From the NCBI GenBank assembly GCA_963693285.1, contig OY848917.1, positions 5,032,118 to 5,096,117 on the forward strand: a DNA stretch of 64,000 nucleotides, written 5' to 3'. The position numbers and the translations under genes were made by a program. The first letter of the stretch is position 1, and each line of letters starts with the position of its first letter. This DNA comes from Xestospongia muta. Its lineage: Eukaryota; Porifera; Demospongiae; Haplosclerida; Petrosiidae. Under the pieces are notes generated by a model. It saw only the letters and a program-made list of their open reading frames with translations. It had not been told where the DNA came from and did not search any database. Positions 1-11,668 of this stretch are shown piece by piece.

Positions 1-334
1 GTTAAAGGCCACAATGTGTACAAAAGTGTATGGAATGCTATTGCTAAAATTGTGGGCATGTGAGCGACTACGTTATAAATTTTAACTGTTATTTAATTTG
101 GTGATTTTTTGAAATTCGCCAAATTTTATCATCAACAATAAATCCGTATACGGTATGACAAAAACCACTGTAATTTTATTCCAGATTTAGCAATTATACC
201 AACAAGCCTAAGTATGACCACTTAAGATATTTTGTCGTCCTGGACAGCTTTCCAAAGTGAATGAGGTCTAAATATGTTATTTGTTTGACATGTATTCTTT
301 AAGCTTTACATGCATATCTATGACTTATCCATAG
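1..334 (+). other. 3' part of intron 10 of receptor copy A
   Basis: No coding exon is visible. The stretch from about 190 to 334 matches the end of intron 10 of the other copies (compare 9325-9459 and 21240-21376), ending in the acceptor before exon 11. Exons 1-10 of copy A must lie to the left of the window. Confidence 0.75.
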
Positions 335-929
335 ATTTTATAGCAGCTAATGCTTCAAGCTGTATTAATGGTGCAATAAGACTAAATCCACTTAATGGTT
401 CTACATCAGCTACTCAAGGATTAGTTGAAATCTGTATTGCTGGAAGATGGAACAGAACATGTTCATCTAATATTAATAATGATGATGCTAGAGCTCTTTG
501 TACAATAATGGGACTACCATCAAATGGTAAGTTAATCCCTAATAATTAAATAATTACCATGCAATTCAACTAAAAGTCTATTCACATTAACTTTTGACAT
601 TTGTTTTTCTGCCTTGATTTTACCATTTCTTTAATTACAAATTACTTCAATAAATTTGCAATTAATATATTTGAAGGATAAGAATTAATATTACCTATAT
701 TAATAAAATATTCCTGTGAGGGCAGATATATTAATCGAAGTTGTTACCATAATTATAAAATAAACTGTAGATGCACATCTATTTGCTTTTTTGAATTGTT
801 GTATATAATATAATTATTATTGCTGCATGAAAATGGAACTTAACAAATATTTCTAGCATTAAGAGTTACTATATATTTATATATATACATATATACATAC
901 ATACATGATGTATATACATACATGCATAC

Positions 930-961
<32 letters not shown>

Positions 962-3900
962 CATTACTAACCATTTTGTTTAATGTTTCTACTATTTCTT
1001 TTTTGTAGTTGTAGGTACAACTGTAGTGGCTATGATGACCAGTTCAGGTATTACAACACTTCAATGTAATCCCAATATTGCCAGATCACTAAGTGATTGT
1101 ACAATACAACAAGGGATTTGTTCTGATTCTGTTGTGGCTGCAATTGCTTGTGGTAGCTCTGTTATTACTGGTAAGCCGTATGATATTTATGTGATAAGGA
1201 CTATAGTAATGTTTTTGCTGTAAGATAACTATGAGCTGCCTATTGGACAAAATTAGATATTAGATTTGAAGGACTAAATGTATAAATTAAAATTAATATC
1301 CTTTACATTGTCATCGCATGAAGATTATTGAATTAATATATCATTTATTATTGAATATTCTTATGTCAGTATTCATTTTATTTATAGTATTTCCTGTACT
1401 TTCTGTCACTCAAAGTGCTACCCCTACTGATACTCCAAGTCCAACCATTAACAATCAGTTACCTGTTGTGTACATAGGGATTGGTGTATCACTGGCTGTG
1501 GTAATAGTCTCTGTAACACTGATATTGTTACTAATACTGATAATAAGAATACGAAAGAAAGTTTTTAGAAGAAAAATTCAGGGAAAATATGAAGATACAT
1601 CACTAAGTGAACAGTATGTAATTTAAATAAATGAAATACTGTTTGTATTTGCCTAAAGTATTCAAGATGATCCAATACTTGTTTAAAGCAATTACAATAC
1701 TTGAGCAAATTGTACAAATATTGACATTCATCTTGAATACTTTCTATTTATCATATCACTATTATTATTTAAATACTTATGATATTTTTTATAGTAAACG
1801 AACAGGCTCTTCATACAATCGATATGTTAAAACTTTAGTACAGTCTTCTACTGTTCTGTTAAGTAAGTCATTCACATAAAATTAAATGCACACAGATGTA
1901 CTAAAGGGTATATTTGTCAATAAAAATGCAATCTTATTACTCTCACAAAAGTCATAAGAAAACATTCTTCTCTTGTACCAACTTTTTTTTAAATTTTAAT
2001 ACTCCTTCATGCTAAATCATTATTATTTATTACACAGGGAATATGTCAACTATAGTAAAAGAAGATTTCTTAGAAAATTTAGAATCATCAGAACTAATTA
2101 TTCCTTACAGTCATCTCAGACTTTTAGATTGTGTGGGTCAAGGTATATACTGTACACATATGACAATTATTTTTATTGTAATATTATGCAGGAGAATTTG
2201 GTCTTGTATATAAAGCTCATTTATTTAATGAACAGGGAATACCTACTGATGTAGCTGTCAAGACACTTAAAGGTTAGTAAGTAAGTAGCAACAAATAAAA
2301 TAACTTTAAAGCAAGTATATGCATAGAATGACAATATCTTATTTCTATTTATAGGTACTTATTCTCAGGATGATGTTGATGATTTAATAGTTGAGAGTCT
2401 TAAAATGAAACAACTAAACCATTTCAATGTAATGACACTTGAAGGAGTCTGTCTTGATGCTGGTCCTGCTCCTTTTATAGTACTTCCATATATGGCAGGT
2501 ATGTGTTGTTATGGTTATCCTTTATACATTTAGGTCAGGAAAATTAATGGCTATAAATGTAGCATTTATCAAACCCACAGTTACTCCAAATTATCATATA
2601 ATTATGCATATTCTTTACATTTATTATGCATAATTTTATGATTTTAATTATCACTAAAACATGTAATAATGACCACAAATATTAAAATTGATACATTAAA
2701 CATTACTTTAAATAACGTAAAACATCTTCAAGCAAAAATTAAGATGAAAATACTATTGTCTGTGTAGCTACAATGTAATAATTTTAACATATCTTGTAAT
2801 TCTAATTCAATCTGAAATATGAGTCCAATATACATAACTTAAACCAGTCACTTTAGACACACATCAGTCCAACATTTGACTTAAAATTCATCTCACTAAT
2901 TTGTCATGATCATCATATGTAATACACCAAAGAAAATGATCGTTTATTACTTCTTAGGAGGTGACTTGTTAAGCTATTTGAAAAGAAATCGTACTACACT
3001 GGTAGTACTATCTGGTGAACAAGAAGATGTAAAATAATATAGTACAAATAAACACACTGTGACTCTAATTCTTCCAATCATTTAGAAAGAAAAAATTGAA
3101 ATTCAACTACTGTCCATGTGTCTACAAATAGCTAAAGGCATGGAATATATAGCTGAACAGAACCTTCTACACAGAGATTTAGCAGCAAGAAATTGCATGT
3201 AAGTTCATTCTTGCAATCAATGATTATATTTATTTATAATGTTGCTAAACATATCGATATATCAATATGCCAATGAACATATCAAAATTCACCAATACTT
3301 AGTAATCTGTTTTGTGATTGTAAATGTTCTTGATGTAGGATTGATCATCAAGGTATTATTAAGGTTTCAGACTTTGGACTTTCTAAAAGTTTATATGAAA
3401 AGATGTACTTCAGACAGGATAAAAGTGATGGAGTTAAACTGCCTATCAAATGGATGGCAATTGAGAGTATTGATGATGGAATATTCTCAGAAAAGACTGA
3501 TGTGGTAAACTAATATTTAAAATGTATCTTAGTTAATAAGATTATCTTTTCTATATTGTTTAGTGGTCTTATGGAGTCACATGTTGGGAAATATTTAGTG
3601 GTGCAAAGGTTCCATATGGAGGGATTACTCCAATGAGTTTACTTAAAATGTTACAGGAAGGTTATCGAATGGATGAACCAAACAATGCAGCGTGTTCACA
3701 TAAAGCGTTAGTTATCATAATTAATACAAAAGTAATCTTTATTTTATGATTTGATTCTCCTTTAATATAGATATGAATTAGTAATACTACAATGTTGGAG
3801 CAGTTCACCAGATGAGAGACCTACTTTCTCAGAGTTAGTTGTTACTATTGAGAACATGTTAACATCAATGGCAAACTATATTGACTTCAATCAATTCACA

Positions 3901-4021
3901 TTAGCAGTAGAAGAACAGAAAGGTTAAGTCATATTTGCATGCTATTATTTATTGGACCCTTTTTTACTTTTGCAATTTAGAAATAGGAGACAACATTGAT
4001 AAAATATCTCCTGAGCAGTGA
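335..4021 (+). CDS. SRCR receptor tyrosine kinase, copy A (5' end outside window)
   Basis: Partial gene. Visible exons: 335-526, 1009-1170, 1388-1613, 1795-1862, 2038-2142, 2192-2272, 2355-2498, 2958-3028, 3086-3198, 3339-3504, 3564-3706, 3771-3922, 3981-4021. They match exons 11-23 of the complete copies and encode 553 residues: the third SRCR domain, a Ser/Thr/Pro stalk, one membrane helix, a juxtamembrane segment and a full tyrosine kinase. Catalytic motifs are present: GQGEFGLVY loop, [24 protein letters not shown]. Oddities: exon 18 is one codon longer than in B-F; the juxtamembrane motif is YVK rather than YVN; the Gly-loop intron is 49 bp, not 48; the tail ends KISPEQ and resembles copy F rather than neighbour B, while exons 12-13 resemble B and C. 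No frameshift or stop is seen in the exons. The kinase call is secure; ligand and partners are unknown. Confidence 0.88.
866..961. repeat. TA / ACAT microsatellite in intron 11 of copy A
   Basis: Alternating TA tracts and ACAT tetranucleotide repeats lie in the intron between exons 11 and 12 of copy A. Corresponding introns in the other copies lack a comparable tract, so the expansion is local. Confidence 0.85.
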
Positions 4022-4700
4022 AAGAAAAAATAATTAATTTAGTTTTGCTATTGTTATTGATAGGAATATTTACATATAGTTAGCAAGTTATTTATACTAT
4101 ATCAAAGGTCACAATTGGAGGAAGATAGAATTAATAAAAGATTAATAAAAGATAGATACAAATAAATAATTGATAGATTTGTTGTGATTGATAGGTTTAT
4201 CACATTATCAGTCAATTTTCGTAAATGGAGACTCTTTTGCTTCATTATTTGTTTTGTTTGGTGTCTCAAGGATCTAGCCTTGGTTGTCTTTTTCTCTAGT
4301 AAACCAACAATGTCTATTACTTTCTGTTTCTTCTTATAACATGTCCTCTGTTGACACAATGAACAGTCAGTTTTATCCAGTCATCTAATATCATATCCTC
4401 TAAGTCTATATGGTTAGATTTTCTTATTCAATTGCAGACCTCATTTTATCACTTTTCTGATCAGTTTTTTTTAAATACAATATGCTTCTATTCAGAATGT
4501 TACTTTATTTTTAATATTACAGTTTCAATTTCATCTAATTTCTTCTCATGTATAATCATCAAAAACGTTTGACAGTACAAATTAAATGTCATAGAAGTGA
4601 TATGATTTCATCCTGTCTTGTTTACAGGATGCCTGCCTTAATGTCTTATGTGTTATCACTGATTGCAATCCATTGAAATGAAGTTAGAGGATATATAGTT
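4022..4700. other. Spacer between receptor copies A and B
   Basis: 3' flank of copy A. The part from about 4370 to 4620 (splice-free, AT-rich) is similar to the spacers after B, C, D and E, so it belongs to the tandem unit. No gene is supported; the minus-strand ORF at 4102-4359 has no recognisable domain and no splice context. Confidence 0.6.
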
Positions 4701-4931
4701 GGTGTTGGAATCCAACAGAAGCCAGTAAATGCGGCATGAAAGAGTATCAAACAGGATGTTCAATGTTAATTAACAGAAGACAGGAAATGCTTCGACATTA
4801 GATCATAAGCGTTAGGGCTAGAGCTAACCAGTGTGCTGTACGAATAGCCACTTCTAACTAAAAGTAGAAAATCTAGTTATTAGCTATATGATAGGAGACA
4901 TTTAAGTGCTTTCTATAGCATATATTTTGAT
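4701..4931 (+). promoter_or_regulatory. Putative promoter region of copy B (diverged)
   Basis: Immediately upstream of the ATG of copy B. It carries ACAGGATG followed by TTAATTAA (4766-4773), the same pair seen upstream of C, D and E, but the rest of the block has diverged. The last ~25 bases before the ATG are almost identical in all copies. Promoter function is inferred from position and conservation only. Confidence 0.45.
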
Positions 4932-7900
4932 ATGAAGACATCTCTGTGGACTTCTATTATCTCAATATTTTTATCACAACTTATAAAGAGTGAAGGTAAA
5001 TACTAATATACGCCATTGTATCATTTCAGTAATTATGCAATTTATATTTTCTCATTTCTTGTTCTTCCTTGTAGCTCAATGTACTGATGGTACATTAGAT
5101 ATTATTAATCAAGTTAATGCAAATGTCAAAGACAATGGACAACTCTTTATTTGTTTAGATGACACATGGTTTCCTCTCTGTTCTAATGACTTTGATGATG
5201 AAGAAGCACAAGCAGCATGTCGTCAACTTGGATTTGTAGACGGAAGTAAGTTATGACATTTTGTATTATTATAGTTATAAAGTCTCATATGGCTAAAAAC
5301 ATTTATTTGTTAAGGGTGTGCCAATCAAAGCTTGCTACAATAATGAAGTGAAGATTCTAATATCAAGTTAGTTTTCCTGATATTAAGTAACCAACAATGA
5401 AGATTGAAGGTTAAATAGTGGCAAGTGGACCTATCCTAACATTATATATTAATTTTATTTGCCAGACATATATGGTTTCGCATGCTAATAGTATGGCTTC
5501 CTATTAAATAAACAAATCCATATAATGGAGGTAAAGGTAAACAATTCCTTTTATAGCTACAATTATTTGCATTTAAAGAAGTAAATGATATGTGTATACT
5601 ACTACATAATTAACACCAATTTATTAAAACAAAGTATCCATATACTCTTTTTATTCAATCAATGTGTCTTTTATAGAGTTACTATCAGCTACTAATCGAC
5701 AAACTAATACCACTTTTATTGATATTAGTTTCCATTGTAATGGCTATGAAGATCATCTCACTAATGGTGGATGTAATAATGAAACTGATCATACTTGTCA
5801 ATCACAACAAGGAGCACAACTGCAATGTTATAACAGTAAGAATTATGAACACTTGTTCAATTTACTTTTTATATCCAATGAATTTTATTAACCCTAACCA
5901 CGAGCATTATGATGATTTGTAAGACATAAAAATGCTTGAGCTTTTTGGCAACTTGTTTTGCTCACAGTTTCCAGCATTTTATATGTATAGTCTTCCGCAG
6001 ACACTCCTGCTAAGTCAATTGTAGCTGAAGTCAGTGTTTCAATGTGAAGTCAATATCTTTAAAAACGTTTACGATTTATTTCAAGCATAATCTTGTTATA
6101 ATTATTAATTTGATATCATAGCATAAAATATAATATACATTTATTTTACATCTTACATAATTTATGTATAATATATATATATAATATATCTAAACGATTT
6201 GCTAATTCATGTTTGCACTCAGATTTAAAATATAAAGTTATTTTTAATGGCTTAACCTAAATGTTTTAATTCATGAGCATTTTTAAAAAGTATGGCAAAA
6301 TTTCAAATAGAAGAACAATAAGCAATTATTTATTAGTGTCATACTTTGATAGAATGTAGCATCATTTATAGACATTACAATTAGTGTATGGTATTACAAA
6401 ATTCCCTTTATAGGGTTTCTCTCATTTCTATCCGATGATTTTACTGGGCCAAAAACAATAGTTGAAATTGAAGAAGGGTCTAGAAGTGCTCCGTTTAATC
6501 TTACTGTGGGCATACCACTTGGGACTGGTACAGCAATGATTGGACATGTAAGTCAGCATCATTTTACTTCTATGTAAAAAAATATTTAAAAAGGGCTATG
6601 TAAATTTAATATCACTTACAACACAATGAAAGAAAATTTGTTGTACAGTAAATAGTGCAATACACAGCATATTATACTCAATGTGAGAACATCAATGTAA
6701 AACAATGATTTCTTTAATGAGTGACATTACCCTATTTATTAATTCATATTTGCTTTACTGTCTGAAGGATGATTTGACATTAGAATAATAAAATGTTTTA
6801 TTTTTATTTCAGTTCTATGATAATGGAATGATTTCCTTTGGTCCTAATATTGTAGAGGATTTTTCATCTGTCAGATTGGATGCTAACATGAGTTATGACA
6901 TTATGTTACCATTCTTCATTAAGTCAAGCATTAACACACGACATAATGGAGAGTTTATAGGAGAAGTACACTTGAAAGCTGACCAAAACTTAGAGTCACC
7001 TCTGTTTACAGTAGTTGACAGATATATTCAAACAAATGGTGGTAATGATGGAGTTAACTTTACTGGTGAAGTACTGTTCTTTGTGAAATGGGAACAAGAA
7101 GATAATAATGAGGTTTGTAGATAATTTTATGTAATAGGTTTTGGATGTGTCTGTATTTTTAATTGAATTAACCTATATTGATATGACTGGTCTTCATTAA
7201 TATTGATGCTATATAAATGAAATAACTATCAAGATTATACTGAAGTGTCTGCAATTCTCTTTTTCAAAAGGATTTAATAAAGCTGCCTTTCATAATATTC
7301 AGTATATATTTTTAATTGTGCATGAAATAACATTTTACTTTTGCTTTTAGGAAATAGAATTCCAGGGTATTATTATCAGTGACTACACAAAGACATTCAC
7401 AATCTTTATATATATGTGTGATCCTGCATTAAGACCACTTAATGCTATCATTGGATACAGTATTGCTAACTTTAGTTCTGAGACTTTTCGGTATTCAGAG
7501 ACACCATTCACTCAACAATTGGCCTGTATTAATACTCAAGTTGATGTGGAATATTATAATTTGATATACAGCCTAACTGAAAGAGTGCCAGGTACCTCCA
7601 ACTTATATATATTGTATACAACTTATTTGTTATTTTTGAATGACTTTGTAGTAGAAAATAAAAAGAAGAAACGAAGCACTATGAAAATAGTAAAGAGACA
7701 AACAGGACTATGTGCTAGTGCTAACCTAATACTACCAAGCTGTTGTAGACCATTTCAAGATCCCACTAGTTCATGTCGTGTTATTGATAATAATGGTGAG
7801 AGTTGTTACTGTGACTCACTGTGTTTTGAAAGAAATGACTGTTGTGATGATGCTCCAGTTCAAGCTCCTTGTGTTCCATGTAAGTAATATACTGACATAT

Positions 7901-10900
7901 TTTATTTACAATCACATTTAGTATTATTATCAGTATGTATACCATAGTTACATGAGTTATTGATTGAATATGTTACAGTATGTACAAGTGGCACAGTTAA
8001 TCAAGCTGGTGACACTTACTATCCTCGAGGACCAGTTAGTATATGTCAAGATGGACTACCAAGGTAGCGTTTATTTATAAAAGCAGCTATATATATGTAA
8101 CTGAGATTGATATCACAATGCATCATCAATAATCAAGCTCATACTGATACAACATTTATAGACTCTATATTTGTACTTACTTAATAGGTTTATACGGCAA
8201 TCAAGTTCCAATTTTTCTTTAATAAGTCAAACTGTAGTTTGTCAACAAATACTTCATCAGATAATAAGACAAAGTAAGCAATATAGTATTGGTAGTAAAG
8301 GTAATAGTTATCAATGATATGATGCTTATAACATACAGTATCATTTGTCATCAGTATTCTGATCTTCTAATTGCAGACAAGATAATGCCACGAGTACGTA
8401 CACAATCTTCCTTTTTAGTGGATCGCAGAGATATATATTGTATTGGAATTGAAAGGACAGTACAGAATTGTTCATATTCAATATTAAAATCTCATACCCT
8501 TCTAAATTCAACAGATGTTCTTGCTCATGTTAATTGCAGAGGTTAGTTCATTGTAATGAATTTATCCATGCATCACGACTACTAACATATGACCACTTAA
8601 AATCTACTTGACTTAAATCCAACGTTATGCATATATGAAATAGTAAATGTAATGCTTAAATTAAAATTGTGTAAAATTAAAGACACATATATATAGTTAA
8701 ATTAGATAGGGTCATCCCTTTACATCAGTATGACATGTGGTGAGAACTGCAATCCTTTGCTTGAAAAAGAGGCTTTATTTATGAAAATAACTAATTCTAG
8801 ACAGGGCCACCTACATTTATAATAGAATTGGCCAGGGAGGCAGTAGTCAACATAGTAGCACCTGAATTGGCAAGAGTGAAGGCACCTGGGACATTTTAAT
8901 TTGCCCTGGGTTCCACAATGAAGGGGCCCCTAGACCACAACTCATCTGGAAGTTGTTAAGGACTACTTATATATCCTAATGTAAACTGTCAGTTTTTGAT
9001 TGTTATTTAAATCTTGCTTTCTAATTTACAGTATGTGCACCTGAATATATTTGTCTGGGGCTGGTCGTAGTGGGGTCTGAAGTTTTATATTAGTGCCTTG
9101 CACACCATTAAGCCTCCTGACAGCTCTGTGTAGCACCGTTTATGTTAAACATTTGGTCATTTCATGATAGAGTCCGACATATAGATATTTGTCAAAATGC
9201 ATACATAATTGCTTTCATTATATGTTCCAGGAGCTTTAAAAGAAGAGCTATTTTTAAAAAATCTTGTTTCATTATGGTCCTGAAGGAAGACAAAAACCAA
9301 TCTAATTTTATTTCAAATTTACCAATTATTCCATCGAGCTTAAGTATAACCACTTAAAGCATTTTGTCCACCTGGACAGCTTTCTAAAGTAAATGAATAT
9401 GTTATATTTTTGACATCTATTCTTTATGCTTTATGTGCATATCTATAACTTATCCATAGATTTTATAGCAGCTAATGCTTCAAGTTGTATTAATGGTGCA
9501 ATAAGACTAAATCCACTTAATGAGTCACTACTGGCACCTACTCAAGGATTAATAGAAATCTGTATTGCTGGAATATGGAACAGAACCTGTTCATCTAATA
9601 TTCGGAATAGTGATGCTAGATCTTTATGTACAATAATAGGACTCTCATCAAAACGTAAGTTTAAATTATGCACCAATTCAACCAAAGTCTCTTCATATTA
9701 ACGTTGACTATGTTTTATGTAATAATTTTACTTTATTTTTTATATATCGAATCAATTCAATAGTACTTCCTATGAATCTACTGAAAAATGCAATTATAAG
9801 TTACAAAGTTATAGCTATATTACCTATATGAACTAAGTATTAGAAATAAGAAAATGGAACTTACTCATAATACAAACCTCTGTAGCATTGAGCATTATAT
9901 TCTTTTCTGGTATATATATTTTTACTACTAACCATTAAATTTAATGCTTAGCACACAGTAATAAATTCTGCTATTCCTTTTTTGTAGCTGTAGGTACAGC
10001 TGTAGTGGCTATGATGACCAGTTCAGGTATTACAACACTTCAATGTAATCCCAATATTGCCAGATCATTAAGAGATTGTAGAATACAACAAGGGACTTGT
10101 TCTGAATCTGTTGTGGCTGCAATTGCTTGTGGTAGCTCTGTTATTACTGGTGAGCTGTATAATATTTATGTGATAAGGACTATAGTAATTTTTTTGCTGT
10201 AAGATAACTATGAGCTGTCTATTGAACAAAATTAAGTATTAGATTTGAAGGACTAATGTATTCAATAAAATTGATATCTTTTATGTTATCATCGAATGAA
10301 ATTTATTGAATTAATTAATCATTTATTATTGAATATTCTTATGTCAGTATTCATTTTATTTATAGTATTTCCTGTACTTTCTGTCACTCAAAGTGCTACC
10401 CCTACTGATACTCCAAGTCCAACCATTAACAGTCAGTTACCTGTTGTGTACATTGGGATTGGTGTATCACTGGCTGTGGTAGTAGTCTCTGTAACACTGA
10501 TATTGTTACTAATACTGATAATAATAATACGAAAGAAAGTTGTTAGAAGAAAAATTCAGGGGAAATATGAAGATACATCATCAAGAGAACTGTATGTAAT
10601 TCAAATAAATGGAATACTGTTAATATTTGCTTAAATTATTCAAGATGATCCTAATGTTTGTTTAAAGCATATTAAACTAATGTTTGTGCAAGATTGTACA
10701 AGTATTGACCTTCATGTTGAATACTTGCTCTCTGTCATATTACTGTTATTATTAAAGTAATTATATGATGATTTCTATAGTGAACAGAAGAGGTCTTCAA
10801 ACAATCGATATGTTAACAGTGTACTACTCTCTTCTACTGTTCCCTCATGTAAGTAATTTACATAAATTCAATAAACACAAGTTTACTAATGGATAAATTC

Positions 10901-11610
10901 TGACAGCAAAAATGCAAACATTATTACTTATCTGATCTTGCAGGAGGAAATACTTTTTGTTTTAAAATTTCCTAAAGCAATATTATTTTAAATTGATATC
11001 ATCACATAGGGAATATGTCAACTTCAATAAAAGGAGATTTTTTAGAAAATTTAGAATCATCAGGACTAATAATTCCTTACAGTCATCTCAGACTTTTAGA
11101 CAGTTTGGGTCAAGGTATGCACTGTACACATATGACAGTCATTTGTATCACATTTCTTGCAGGAGAGTTTGGCATTGTATATAAAGCTCATTTATTTAAT
11201 GAACAGGGAATGCCTACTGATGTAGCTGTCAAGACACTTAAAGGTCAGTGAGTAAGTAGTAACAAACAATAGAACTGAAACTAAATAAGTACAGTCATGA
11301 TACTATGATGACAAATGCATGAAACTAGAAATGACATTTGAAGCATATTTATAATTTATTTGTTTCAAGACAGTTTGTTATTAATTTTATATCAAGTATA
11401 TGCATACAATGACAATTTCTTATTTCTATTTGTAGGTACTTATGCTCAGGATGATATCAATGATTTATTAGTTGAGAGTCTTAAAATGAAACAACTGAAT
11501 CACTTCAATGTAATGAGACTTGAAGGAGTCTGTCTTGATGCTGGTCCTGCACCTTTTATAGTACTTCCATATATGGCAGGTATGTGTGAGTAATATTGTA
11601 CAATTGTATG

Positions 11611-11668
<58 letters not shown>

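Noticed and set aside
7414..7887. Uninterrupted 157-codon ORF joining NIDO and SMB exons in copy B
   Set aside because: As a single exon it ignores GT-AG sites conserved in all copies, and in C, E and F the same stretch shifts frame. Treated as exons 6 and 7 with a retained-intron possibility noted in findings.
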